Assembly (NCBI RefSeq): GCF_006351965.1
Contig: NZ_CP040932.1
Location: 2,294,001-2,358,000 of the forward strand
From: Oceanicola sp. D3
GTDB taxonomy: Bacteria > Pseudomonadota > Alphaproteobacteria > Rhodobacterales > Rhodobacteraceae
Direction: 5' to 3'
DNA: 64,000 nucleotides
Part shown: positions 1 through 7,366 of the stretch, piece after piece
How positions within the stretch are numbered: position 1 is the first letter of the stretch
How the letters are laid out: every line of letters starts with the position of its first letter
The notes under the pieces: model-generated
The model's input: only the letters and a program-made list of their open reading frames with translations
Told to the model about the DNA's origin: nothing
Databases searched by the model: none
Position numbers and translations under genes: made by a program

Positions 1-317
1 ACGATCAGCACCAGCGCCGGCAGGTTCAAAAACACCACCAGCCACGGGTCCAGCCATTGGTTCACCCGCTCGCTGCGGCCCATCATCAGGCCCAGCACGC
101 AGCCAATCGACATCGCCAATAAGAACGCCCAGGCCACACGCAAAAGCGTATGGCCCAGATGATATAGCAGCTCACCCGCGCGCAACTCGGCCCAGAATGG
201 CCCGATCAGCGCCCAGGGCTGCGGCAGGATCGTCGGGTCGGCTGTCAGCGCGGCGGCAACGATCCAGAGGCAAACGAGCCCCAGAAGCGATAGCGCTGGC
301 GTGCCGACCCCTTTCAC
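1..317 (-). CDS. ABC transporter permease, SsuC/TauC type (partial)
   Basis: N-terminal part of an inner-membrane permease; the gene runs off the window's left edge. The GTG start at 317 lies 4 bases after the stop of the upstream binding-protein gene, so the two are one operon. The visible 105 residues show a first membrane segment, the motif LPQPWALI, and then RVAWAFLLAMSIGCVLG, the start of the permease domain in nitrate/taurine/sulfonate (NitT/TauT) importers. The substrate cannot be told from sequence. Position at the end of the xoxF-associated gene run suggests a role in methanol metabolism or cofactor/metal supply, which is inference. Confidence 0.85.
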   Translation of the reverse strand, partial: MKGVGTPALSLLGLVCLWIVAAALTADPTILPQPWALIGPFWAELRAGELLYHLGHTLLRVAWAFLLAMSIGCVLGLMMGRSERVNQWLDPWLVVFLNLPALVLI

Positions 318-321
318 GCGG

Positions 322-1296
322 TTATTCGGAGGTCAGGAACAGGCCCTTGGGCAGCTCCGTCGCTTCACCCACCAGTTCCGCTCCGCCGAGGCTGGCCATG
401 ACCTTCAGCAGCGCGTCCGCCCCGGCTTCCGAAACGGGTGCATCGGCCGGAATCCCGGCGCGAAAGTCCGTTTTCAGCGTTTCAAACTGCGCGTCGGTCT
501 TGGCATTCATCATCGGGCGGATCGCCTCCCATGCGGCATCGTCAGAGGCCAGAAGCTCCTTTGCATCCCGGCTTGCGCGATACATGGCATGGCCCAGGTC
601 GGGGTTTTCCGCAAGGAAGCTCTCTTTCATCACGTAGCCCAGCAGCGGCGTTTCCGGGTCGAGCCCCAGCGCAGAACTGGCCGTCTCCACCGAGATCACC
701 TCGCGCATGCCCGCCGCCTTCATCTTGGCGAGGAAGTGCCAGAAGTTGATCGCCCCGTCGGTCTCGCCCGAAAGCCCGCTTTTGAAGATCAGCGGCGGCG
801 CGCCAAACACCTGCTCGGTCTCGGCCTTCAGGTCCATCCCGTATTCTTGCTCGGCATAGGCGCGCAGAATGAGCCAGCTTTTGTCGAGCGGCCCGCCGGC
901 AATGCCCACCTTCTTGCCCTTCAGGTCTTGAAGGCTCTGAATGTCGCTGTCAGCGCCCACAACGAGGCCGCCCACGGCCTTGGAATAGGGCACCACTACA
1001 TAGTCCTTGCCCGCCGCACGCTGCCGGGCAACCCAGATCCAGTCGGCCACGGCCAGGTCTGCCTCGCCGCCCTCCAGCGCCACCCGTGTTGCGCCATTGT
1101 CGGCGAAGGGCTGCACCACAAGCTCAAAGCCGTGCTTCTTGTCAAAGCCATTGGCCTTGATCGTCTCAAGCTCCCAGTTCACCGTGCCGATCTTCAGCAC
1201 AGCCGCCCGGATCTGCGGCAAATCCTGCGCAATCGCGCCCGCCGCCGTGGCAAGGGCAGCAGCCCCGGCCAGTGCAAGTGTTCTCAGCGTCTTCAT
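322..1296 (-). CDS. ABC transporter substrate-binding protein, NMT1/TauA type
   Basis: Periplasmic binding protein of 324 aa. The start at 1296 is preceded by GGGAGGAC and gives a clean Sec signal peptide (MKTLRTLALAGAAALATA..AIAQ). The rest has the NitT/TauT layout: KIGTVNWELETIKANG near the mature N terminus, EGGEADLAVADW, then LKGKKVGIAGGP, in two alpha/beta lobes. It is followed 4 bases later by its permease. The ligand is unknown. Members of this fold bind sulfonates, nitrate, thiamine precursors or other small molecules. It is one of three binding proteins in the island (others at 3067-4254 and 7363-8199). Confidence 0.85.
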   Translation of the reverse strand: MKTLRTLALAGAAALATAAGAIAQDLPQIRAAVLKIGTVNWELETIKANGFDKKHGFELVVQPFADNGATRVALEGGEADLAVADWIWVARQRAAGKDYVVVPYSKAVGGLVVGADSDIQSLQDLKGKKVGIAGGPLDKSWLILRAYAEQEYGMDLKAETEQVFGAPPLIFKSGLSGETDGAINFWHFLAKMKAAGMREVISVETASSALGLDPETPLLGYVMKESFLAENPDLGHAMYRASRDAKELLASDDAAWEAIRPMMNAKTDAQFETLKTDFRAGIPADAPVSEAGADALLKVMASLGGAELVGEATELPKGLFLTSE

Positions 1297-1315
1297 GTCA
1301 GTCCTCCCAGAGTGT

Positions 1316-1350
1316 GGCCCCCTGCCCTGCTCTTGCACAGGCAAGGGGCC
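1316..1350 (-). other. Intercistronic stem-loop
   Basis: GGCCCCCTGCC at 1316-1326 pairs with GGCAAGGGGCC at 1340-1350 (10 of 11 positions). It lies between the stop of the 88-aa gene and the start of the binding-protein gene. There is no U-tract on the minus strand, so an RNA-stabilising or processing element is more likely than a terminator. Confidence 0.4.
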
Positions 1351-1361
1351 GATGGGCGGGC

Positions 1362-1628
1362 CTATTCGGCGCGCCGCCCGGTTTCGTTCAACTCCGCGTC
1401 GAGCGTGATGTCATATTGCTGACCGCCCTCGCAAATCACGTCATCCAGATCGTAGCCGCCATCCTCTTCCATCTCGATGTCGTCTTCGTCCATCTGGCAC
1501 TTCATTTCCGTCAGCTTCATCATGATCTTCTCGACCGTCTCGGCATCGGGCCCGTCGCCATGGGCTTCGGCAAAGGCGGCACCGCCGAGCATCAGGGTCG
1601 CGGCAATGGTTGCAATCGTGCGTTTCAT
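1362..1628 (-). CDS. Small secreted highly acidic protein, possibly PepSY-like
   Basis: 88-aa protein with a signal peptide (about residues 1-20) and a mature part of under 70 residues. Residues 47-63 contain 11 Asp/Glu (D47 E48 D49 D50 E52 E54 E55 D56 D60 D62 D63), flanked by C44 and C66, which could form a disulfide in the periplasm. The pattern of a short helix followed by two strands (DLDDVICEGGQQYDITLDAE) recalls single PepSY-like domains. The start is preceded by GGGAGGAG. It sits in the run 4254->1 with the PQQ-associated binding protein and beta-propeller. Function is unknown; the acidic stretch makes a metal-binding role (Ca or lanthanide) worth considering. Confidence 0.7.
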   Translation of the reverse strand: MKRTIATIAATLMLGGAAFAEAHGDGPDAETVEKIMMKLTEMKCQMDEDDIEMEEDGGYDLDDVICEGGQQYDITLDAELNETGRRAE

Positions 1629-1643
1629 TCGGGGTTCTCCTCC

Positions 1644-2084
1644 CTATTGGATGTTAAAGGTGACCATCTGCGTTTCCCCGGTGCTTCCGGGGATGCGCAG
1701 CACGTGGCTACCCGGCTTGATCGCCACAAAGGAGATTTCCGCCGTTCCCGCTGCGTCGAATTCGAGGCTCTCAACCGCCATCGGCCGGATCTCGATCTGG
1801 TTGATGACGATCTCGTTCATCCAGATCGCCCTGAAGAAGTCCGGCCCGCTGATCGCCAGTTCGGCAGAGCCATCGGCGGTGATCAGCAACTTGTAATAAG
1901 CTCCCGATTGCAGCGTATAGGTGCCCTCGGCTGAAAGCGGCTGCCCGGAGGCCAGCGTCAGCTCGATCGGCTCGCCCCGGTTGCAACTGGCCAGCAGCCC
2001 GGCAAAGCCAAGGTCATCGCAAAGCGGGGCTGCCGCAGCAGGGGCCGCCATGAGCGCGGTGAGCGCCAGTGTCAGGTATTTCAT
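1644..2084 (-). CDS. Secreted protein of unknown function
   Basis: 146-aa protein that I do not recognise. A signal peptide (MKYLTLALTALMAAPAAAA) is followed by a beta-rich mature domain of about 125 residues containing a probable disulfide pair (CDDLGFAGLLASC). The start at 2084 follows GGGAGGAACA, 11 bases after the beta-propeller stop. The predicted all-beta fold with alternating hydrophobic residues and the ending GSHVLRIPGSTGETQMVTF recall bacterial pre-peptidase or Ig-like sandwich domains, but this is a guess. Co-transcribed with PQQ-associated genes, so probably a periplasmic accessory factor. Confidence 0.7.
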   Translation of the reverse strand: MKYLTLALTALMAAPAAAAPLCDDLGFAGLLASCNRGEPIELTLASGQPLSAEGTYTLQSGAYYKLLITADGSAELAISGPDFFRAIWMNEIVINQIEIRPMAVESLEFDAAGTAEISFVAIKPGSHVLRIPGSTGETQMVTFNIQ

Positions 2085-2095
2085 TGTTCCTCCCA

Positions 2096-3070
2096 TCATT
2101 CCGGCGTCGCCACGGCACCCCAGGGCTGTTGCCCCACCTGCACCGATTTGATCGCCTCCTGCGCCTCCACGTCGATGATCGTCACATCGTTGGAGTTGCC
2201 GTTCGTCGTCACCAAAAACTCCTCGCCGGGTGTGAAGGCCAGTTGCCACACGCGTTGCCCGACCAGAATGTATTTTTCCACCTCCATTGTATCGATATTG
2301 ACCACCGCGACCCGGTTGGCCGGGCCTAGTGCGACGAACAGCCAATTGCCGTCGCTGGTGGCCTTCGCGCCCACGGGTTGCAGCCACTCGGGCTGCACGC
2401 CCGCCACCTCGAAGCCGATCTTTTGCGTCAGGTTCGGGGCCTCGCCCGTCATGTCGATCACGCTCACCGTGCCGCCGATCTCGGAGGTGACGAAGAGCCA
2501 TTTGCCATCGGCGGTAAACTCCGCATAGCGCGGGCGCTGATCGACAAGGATGTTATGCTTGATCGAATAGTCCGAGGTGTCGATGAAATGCGCCATATTG
2601 GTGGTTTCGGAGGTGTTCACCACCCACTTGCTGTCGGCCGAAATCCCCATGCCTTCCGGCTCCACGCCCACGGGCACCTCGGCCAGCACGGTATGGCTCT
2701 CGGTGTCCACCACCGTCACAAGGTTGTCGTCCTCATTGGCAATGTAAAGCGGGTTGCCGGAGGGGTGCAGAACAAACAACTCCGGGTCCGGCCCACTGGG
2801 CAGCGAATAGAGTTCCTCATAGGTTTCCGTGTCGAACACACGGACGAGATCATCATCGCTGGCGCAGACATAAAGCAGCTTGCCGTCTGGGCTGATGGTA
2901 ATGCCGCGCGGGCGGTTCCCTGCGGAAAACTCTTCCAGCACCTCCCAGCTTCCGGCGTCCAGCACTGTGACGGTGTTGCCCCGCTCGTTTGAAACAAACA
3001 CCTTCTCCGCCATCGCGGGCAGCGCCGTTGTAGCCAGCAAAGCGGCCAGGGCCAATCCTCTCATACTCAT
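2096..3070 (-). CDS. PQQ-dependent catabolism-associated beta-propeller protein (YVTN type)
   Basis: 324-aa secreted protein made of seven YVTN-like repeats (VFVSNERGNTVTVLDAGSWE, LYVCASDDDLVRVFDTETYE, LYIANEDDNLVTVVDTES and so on), each about 40 residues, giving a periplasmic beta-propeller. A signal peptide occupies residues 1-21. The ATG at 3070 overlaps the TGA of the upstream binding-protein gene (ATGA), indicating translational coupling. This pairing is typical of PQQ-dependent alcohol oxidation clusters. The biochemical role is not established; a scaffold, metal-handling or dehydrogenase-partner function are all possible. A second, distinct propeller is encoded at 5017-5976. Confidence 0.85.
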   Translation of the reverse strand: MSMRGLALAALLATTALPAMAEKVFVSNERGNTVTVLDAGSWEVLEEFSAGNRPRGITISPDGKLLYVCASDDDLVRVFDTETYEELYSLPSGPDPELFVLHPSGNPLYIANEDDNLVTVVDTESHTVLAEVPVGVEPEGMGISADSKWVVNTSETTNMAHFIDTSDYSIKHNILVDQRPRYAEFTADGKWLFVTSEIGGTVSVIDMTGEAPNLTQKIGFEVAGVQPEWLQPVGAKATSDGNWLFVALGPANRVAVVNIDTMEVEKYILVGQRVWQLAFTPGEEFLVTTNGNSNDVTIIDVEAQEAIKSVQVGQQPWGAVATPE

Positions 3071-4254
3071 CCTCCAAATGCCGTGCAGGCGCTTTCAGGC
3101 CGGTCCAGCCCGAGCGTGTCGAGCGGTGAGACCTGATGCAAAAAGCCGTCCTGCGGTGAGACGCTGGCTGTGATCCGCCCGTCAAAAAGCAAGACCGGCT
3201 GGCGTAATTGCCCGTTCCACGGGCGGAATGTGACGGGCACCCCCTTGAAGGCGGCCACTTCGAAATCGTCGCTCAAGAGGTAGTCGCGCAAGGCCGCCAC
3301 CTCACCGGTGCTCGCCCGCGTCACCGCCTCGCCAACGATCCGCAAGGCGAGCCATGTGTTGTAATCCTCCTCGCGCACGTAGCGACCGGCGAGTTCCTCA
3401 AAGCGGGTCTGAAACTGGGTCGCACCCCAGGCCTCTTGCGAGCCGTGGAAGGTTACGGGCCGAAGCCCCGCCGCCCCCATCACCGGCGCGGGCGTCCAGA
3501 GGTGAAACGGCAGGTAGGGTGCGAAGTAGTCGGAGGCGTCGGCAGCGATGACAATGTCATGCTCTTCGGCCCCCTGCGTGGCGACGGGGATCTGGCGTTG
3601 CACAAGCACATGCCCCGAATCCGTGCGCCGTGCGCCGCCGGTGTCTTCAAACTCGCGCTCCTCCACGATCTGTGCGCCAAACTTCGCCGCGGCCCGGCGG
3701 TAGGCCTCGGCCTGCGCCAGATCGGCGGGGTTGGAGCCGTGGATCAGCATCCACTCCGTCCATTTTTTCCATACGGCGAATTGCGCCACGGCATCGGCCC
3801 TCTGGGCCATGGACGGCGCGATATGCAGCACGTTGGCACGGCATTCGCCGTCTCGCAGGGCCACGTCCCCGGCCAGCGCATTGAGCAACAGCACCCCCTC
3901 GCCCGCCATATCAGCAAGGCGCAGCAGGTCGTCTCCCGCGGCCATTACAACAATGATTTCATGGCCCGCATCGAGCAGCGCCTGAAAGGCGGCGTCGGCC
4001 TCTTCGGGCGGGGCGGCGACGGTCTCTACCTCGTAGGTATGGCCCAGAAAGCTGCCGGTGGTCATGTTGTCTTCGGTCGCCAGCACCGCGCCTGCAAAGC
4101 CCAGGTCTTCGGGCACGTCATCAAAGCGAGAAATCGGCGCAAGCGTTGGATAGTCGATCCGGAACACGGCAGAGCGCATCTCAACAGCCGCCGCAGGCGC
4201 GGCGACGAGCAGCCCGCACATGCCGAGTACCAGCATGATGGCAACGTTTCGCAA
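3067..4254 (-). CDS. ABC-type substrate-binding protein of the PQQ-dependent alcohol dehydrogenase system
   Basis: 395-aa periplasmic binding protein of the branched-chain amino acid (type I) fold, matching the family that accompanies PQQ alcohol dehydrogenases. Recognisable parts are the secretion signal, FAGAVLATEDNMTTGSFLGH near the N terminus, HIAPSMAQRADAVAQ in the middle and a FAPYLPFHLWTP segment. The start appears to be TTG at 4254, placed 5 bases after GGAGG; an in-frame ATG at 4236 is the alternative. It heads the leftward run 4254->1 and is divergent from the MxaD-like gene. No matching ATPase or permease lies beside it. Relatives in methylotrophs are linked to lanthanide uptake, so metal supply is a plausible role (inference). 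Confidence 0.8.
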   Translation of the reverse strand: MRNVAIMLVLGMCGLLVAAPAAAVEMRSAVFRIDYPTLAPISRFDDVPEDLGFAGAVLATEDNMTTGSFLGHTYEVETVAAPPEEADAAFQALLDAGHEIIVVMAAGDDLLRLADMAGEGVLLLNALAGDVALRDGECRANVLHIAPSMAQRADAVAQFAVWKKWTEWMLIHGSNPADLAQAEAYRRAAAKFGAQIVEEREFEDTGGARRTDSGHVLVQRQIPVATQGAEEHDIVIAADASDYFAPYLPFHLWTPAPVMGAAGLRPVTFHGSQEAWGATQFQTRFEELAGRYVREEDYNTWLALRIVGEAVTRASTGEVAALRDYLLSDDFEVAAFKGVPVTFRPWNGQLRQPVLLFDGRITASVSPQDGFLHQVSPLDTLGLDRPESACTAFGG

Positions 4255-4496
4255 ATTGTCCTCCCTGCACCGTCACATGCGGCGCTTGGCCTCAGCCTGC
4301 CACAGCCCAAGCCGCCACCAAACCGATACCTTTGGCGCAATTGCGCACCATGGTATACCCCTTAGCATTCTTCCCAAGATTGTGCCGCAGTTGCGCGCCG
4401 GGGCCTTGTTTTTCCGGCATTAATTGCCAAATCCCGCGGAGGAGCGGGCCGGCGAAAAAGCGCGCAGGCACAGCGTTCAAGGGAGGATCAGACCCC
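4255..4496. promoter_or_regulatory. Divergent control region between accessory operons
   Basis: 242 bp separating the leftward run (4254->1) and the rightward run (4497->6779); promoters for both must lie here. Two perfect palindromes occur close together: GCGCAATTGCGC at 4335-4346 and GGTATACC at 4352-4359. They are candidate binding sites for the response regulator encoded at 20295-21020. No coding potential was seen. Exact -35/-10 boxes could not be assigned with confidence. Confidence 0.45.
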
Positions 4497-5051
4497 GTGC
4501 CAAACCGCACCCGCCGCGCGCTACTTCTTGCTGCGCTCACCGCCCCCATGATCGCCGCGCTTCCAGCCGCCGCGCATGGGCCGACCCGTCAGAAGGTGAC
4601 GCTCACAACCGAAGTGCCCGCCCCGCCCGCAGAGGTTTGGGCGGTGGTCGGCAATTTTCAGGATATGAGCTGGCACCCCGCCGTGTTTTCGACGGAGGGC
4701 GAAGGCGGCAACGAGATTGACGCCACGCGCCTGCTGACGCTGGGCGAAGAAGGCGGCCCGACGATTGACGAGGTGCTCTACAAGTTCTCCGACGAGAAGA
4801 TGAGCTATTCTTACCGCATCACCGAAGTCGCGGTCGAAACGCTGCCTGTCACCAACTACTCCTCGCACCTTACTGTGAAACCGGGCGCAAACGGCGGCTC
4901 AATCATCGAGTGGCGCGGCGCGTTCTACCGGGGCTACCCCAACAACGACCCGCCCCCCGAGCTCAACGACGAGGCCTCCATTGCCGCCGTCTCCGCTGTG
5001 TATCAGGCCGGGCTGGATGCGCTGGCCGAGCGCTTTGCCGGCTCCAACTAG
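4497..5051 (+). CDS. SRPBCC-family periplasmic protein, MxaD-like
   Basis: 184-aa protein with a signal peptide (TRRALLLAALTAPMIAALPAAAHG) and one SRPBCC/START-like domain: VPAPPAEVWAVVGNFQDMSWHPAV at its start, GSIIEWRGAFYRG in the late strands and a long C-terminal helix ending ALAERFAG. MxaD of methylotrophs is a periplasmic protein of this fold implicated in the methanol dehydrogenase-cytochrome interaction. The start is taken as GTG at 4497, behind GGGAGGATC, because it gives a proper signal sequence; longer in-frame starts would add an unlikely extension. First gene of the rightward run; its 3' end overlaps the next gene by 35 bp. Confidence 0.8.
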   Translation: MPNRTRRALLLAALTAPMIAALPAAAHGPTRQKVTLTTEVPAPPAEVWAVVGNFQDMSWHPAVFSTEGEGGNEIDATRLLTLGEEGGPTIDEVLYKFSDEKMSYSYRITEVAVETLPVTNYSSHLTVKPGANGGSIIEWRGAFYRGYPNNDPPPELNDEASIAAVSAVYQAGLDALAERFAGSN

Positions 5052-5976
5052 CCTCCTCTGCCTCATCCTCCCCACCCTCGTCGCAGGCCAGCTTGCGGCG
5101 GGGGATCTGGCCTACGTCACCAACCAGAGCTCCTCTGATCTCTCGGTGATCGACCTCGCAACCCGCACCGAACGCGCCCGCATCCCCGTTCCCGGCCAGC
5201 CCGCCGGGGTGGTGGCGCATGGCGGCATGGTCTGGGTCGTCGCGCCTGAAACCAAAACCATCCGCCGCCTCTCCCCCGAGGGCAGCATCCAGGCCGAAAC
5301 CACGCTCGAGGGTGGCCCAACCGGCGTGGCGCTGGACGCCACCCGCAATCGCCTGTTCATCTCCGACTGGTTCAATGCCCGCATCTGGGTGCGCGATGCC
5401 ACCACCCTTGCCCCGGTGACGGAGCTGCAAACCGGCGCCGCCCCCGCTGGCCTCGAAATCTCCCCCGATGGCCGCTGGCTCGCCGCCGCTGCCCGCGATG
5501 CCCACGAGGTCGCCCTCTTCGACGCGCAATCCCTCGCGCCCCACGCTACCGTCCCCACCGGCACCCGCCCCTACGGCCTCGGGTTCGACCCGTCAGGCCG
5601 CCTCTGGGTCGGCAATGTCGGCACCAACGACGTGACGGTGATCGACCCGGAGGCCCCCAGCGCTATCACCACCCTCCCCGTGGGCGAGCGTCCCTATGGC
5701 ATCGCCTTCGCCCAGGGCCGCGCCTTCGTCACAAACCAATACGCCGACACGGTTTCCGTGATAGACTTGGCCAGCCTCGCCCCCGTCGCCACCCTCGACG
5801 TGGGCGAATACCCGGAGGGGATCGACGTGGCCGAGGGCGGCGCGCAGGTGGTGGTGGCGGGCTGGTTCTCCAACACGCTCACCGTGATCGACGCGCAAAG
5901 CCTTGAAACCTTGGCCGAAATTCCCACCGGCGACGGCCCCCGCGCCTTTGGCCGCTTCGTGATGGAGGACAAATGA
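5017..5976 (+). CDS. Secreted YVTN beta-propeller protein
   Basis: 319-aa periplasmic protein. The ATG at 5017 lies inside the end of the MxaD-like gene and yields a signal peptide (SLLCLILPTLVAGQLAAG). The mature part has about seven propeller blades with recurring motifs such as LAYVTNQSSSDLSVIDLATR, AFVTNQYADTVSVIDLASL and VVVAGWFSNTLTVIDAQSLE. It is a paralogue of the propeller at 2096-3070 but diverged. Its TGA overlaps the ATG of the SoxYZ-like gene, so the three rightward genes are coupled. Likely acts with the quinoprotein dehydrogenase in the periplasm; exact role unknown. Confidence 0.85.
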   Translation: MRWPSALPAPTSLLCLILPTLVAGQLAAGDLAYVTNQSSSDLSVIDLATRTERARIPVPGQPAGVVAHGGMVWVVAPETKTIRRLSPEGSIQAETTLEGGPTGVALDATRNRLFISDWFNARIWVRDATTLAPVTELQTGAAPAGLEISPDGRWLAAAARDAHEVALFDAQSLAPHATVPTGTRPYGLGFDPSGRLWVGNVGTNDVTVIDPEAPSAITTLPVGERPYGIAFAQGRAFVTNQYADTVSVIDLASLAPVATLDVGEYPEGIDVAEGGAQVVVAGWFSNTLTVIDAQSLETLAEIPTGDGPRAFGRFVMEDK

Positions 5977-6779
5977 AAGCCCTGTTCCTGCCCGCGCTAT
6001 TCGCGCTCGCCAGCCCCGCCTTCGCGCTGGAGCCCGCCTGGCCTGATCTTGAAGCCGCGCTCTATGAGGGCCGCACGCTCCTGCCCGGCGATGATGTCAT
6101 CGCCATCGACGCCCCCTACCGCACCTATGACGATGCCCGCACCCTGATTGCCGCGCAGGTGGCCGCGCCCGAGGGGCGGCTGCTGTCGTCCGTCACCGTC
6201 ATCCTTGATGAAAACCCAATGCCGGTCTCGGCAGTGTTCACCTTCCGCCAGCCCCTGCCCCGCTTCAACTTCGAGGCGACCTTCCGCATCAACGGCCCCA
6301 CGCCGATGCATATGGTCGCCGAAACCACCGATGGCGCGCTTTGGATGGTGGAAACCTTCGTCAAAACCTCCGGCCAAGGCGCCTGCGCCGCGCCGCCGGG
6401 CACCGATCCGGAAGAGGCCTTGGCCACGCTGGGCAACATGGAGATCGCACTGGAGCCCGGCCCCTCCGGCTCCGCGCTCGACCGGCTCGGGGCGCTGGCG
6501 CATGGCGAGAAGCAGGTGGACATCGACGTGATGCACCCCAGCCATTCGGGCATGCAGATGGATCAGATCACGCTGCTCTTCATCCCAATGCGCTACGTCG
6601 AGAGCTTGGATGTGGAGCTTGATGGGGCGGGATATGTCGACATAACCGGCTCCATCTCGCTCAGCGAGAACCCGAGCGTCTCCCTCTCGGTGCCCCGCTC
6701 CGCCGCTCACCTCGGCGTCACGATGACCGACACCGAAGGCACCACCACCCACGCCGAGCGGGCGCTGGCCGACTATTGA
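5973..6779 (+). CDS. Quinoprotein dehydrogenase-associated SoxYZ-like carrier (copy 1)
   Basis: 268-aa secreted fusion of a SoxY-like domain (about residues 25-145) and a SoxZ-like domain (about 165-265). In sulfur oxidation SoxY carries substrate on a Cys near its C terminus; the equivalent here is C138 in GQGACAAPPG, now internal because of the fusion. The SoxZ half contains VMHPSHSGMQMDQITLLFIP and the conserved SLSENPSVSLSVP stretch. Such fused carriers are confined to PQQ-dehydrogenase clusters; what they carry is not known. Coupled by ATGA overlap to the propeller gene. A paralogue lies at 15047-15850. Confidence 0.88.
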   Translation: MKALFLPALFALASPAFALEPAWPDLEAALYEGRTLLPGDDVIAIDAPYRTYDDARTLIAAQVAAPEGRLLSSVTVILDENPMPVSAVFTFRQPLPRFNFEATFRINGPTPMHMVAETTDGALWMVETFVKTSGQGACAAPPGTDPEEALATLGNMEIALEPGPSGSALDRLGALAHGEKQVDIDVMHPSHSGMQMDQITLLFIPMRYVESLDVELDGAGYVDITGSISLSENPSVSLSVPRSAAHLGVTMTDTEGTTTHAERALADY

Positions 6780-6832
6780 ACCGGCCTGCTGCGCAGATGC
6801 GATGAATGGCCGAAGGGCTTGAAGAGCAGCCC

Positions 6833-7366
6833 TTACCCGCCCGGCTCCGGCTCCACCACTTCTGTCGGGTAGTCAAAAAACGCCCAACCATCGGTGCCTT
6901 CGGGCAGCCAATACACGTCAGAATACCCCCACTCCAACGCCCGCTTCGCCGCGTTCCAGCTCATCCAGCACTCATCGAGGCAAAAGATCGTCACCGGATG
7001 CGCCTTGTTGCCCGCCGTGGCCTTCTCCAGACCGGCCCGGAAATAGGCCGCCGTCTCCTCGGCAATCGCGCCATAGCCGACGTTGGGCAGCCAGATCGCG
7101 CCTGGGATGCTCTCGCGCGGTTTCTCGCGCCAGATCGTGCCTTTGGGCAGGTTCTCCGGTTTGGGCGCGCGCGGCAGCACGTCGATAAAGGCCATGCCGC
7201 CCGCCGCCCAAAGCGCATGGGCCTCTTCGGGGCCAAGCACTGTGCCGCCCTCAAGCGTCTCGGGCACCGGCGCGCGGTAGTGGTCCATGCGGTAGTCTTC
7301 CGGCTCGCTCACCTGGGCGAGCGCGGGGGTGGCCAGCAGCACCAGCGCCAGCCACGCCGCCCTCAT
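6833..7366 (-). CDS. PQQ-dependent catabolism-associated CxxxCW rhodanese-like protein
   Basis: 177-aa secreted protein with a rhodanese-like fold. The signal peptide covers residues 1-17. The family motif appears as FCLDECWMSWNAAKRA, with C129, C133 and W134; C129 occupies the position of the rhodanese active-site Cys. FIDVLPR and IPGAIWLPNVGYG are further rhodanese-type landmarks. The ATG overlaps the TGA of xoxJ (ATGA), making it the last gene of the leftward xoxFGJ operon, converging with the SoxYZ-like gene. A thiol or persulfide relay with the SoxYZ-like carriers is an attractive but unproven idea. Confidence 0.88.
   Translation of the reverse strand: MRAAWLALVLLATPALAQVSEPEDYRMDHYRAPVPETLEGGTVLGPEEAHALWAAGGMAFIDVLPRAPKPENLPKGTIWREKPRESIPGAIWLPNVGYGAIAEETAAYFRAGLEKATAGNKAHPVTIFCLDECWMSWNAAKRALEWGYSDVYWLPEGTDGWAFFDYPTEVVEPEPGG

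Noticed and set aside
322-1422. Plus-strand frame opposite the substrate-binding protein
   Set aside because: Antisense to a gene with signal peptide and clear fold; composition is that of a shadow frame.
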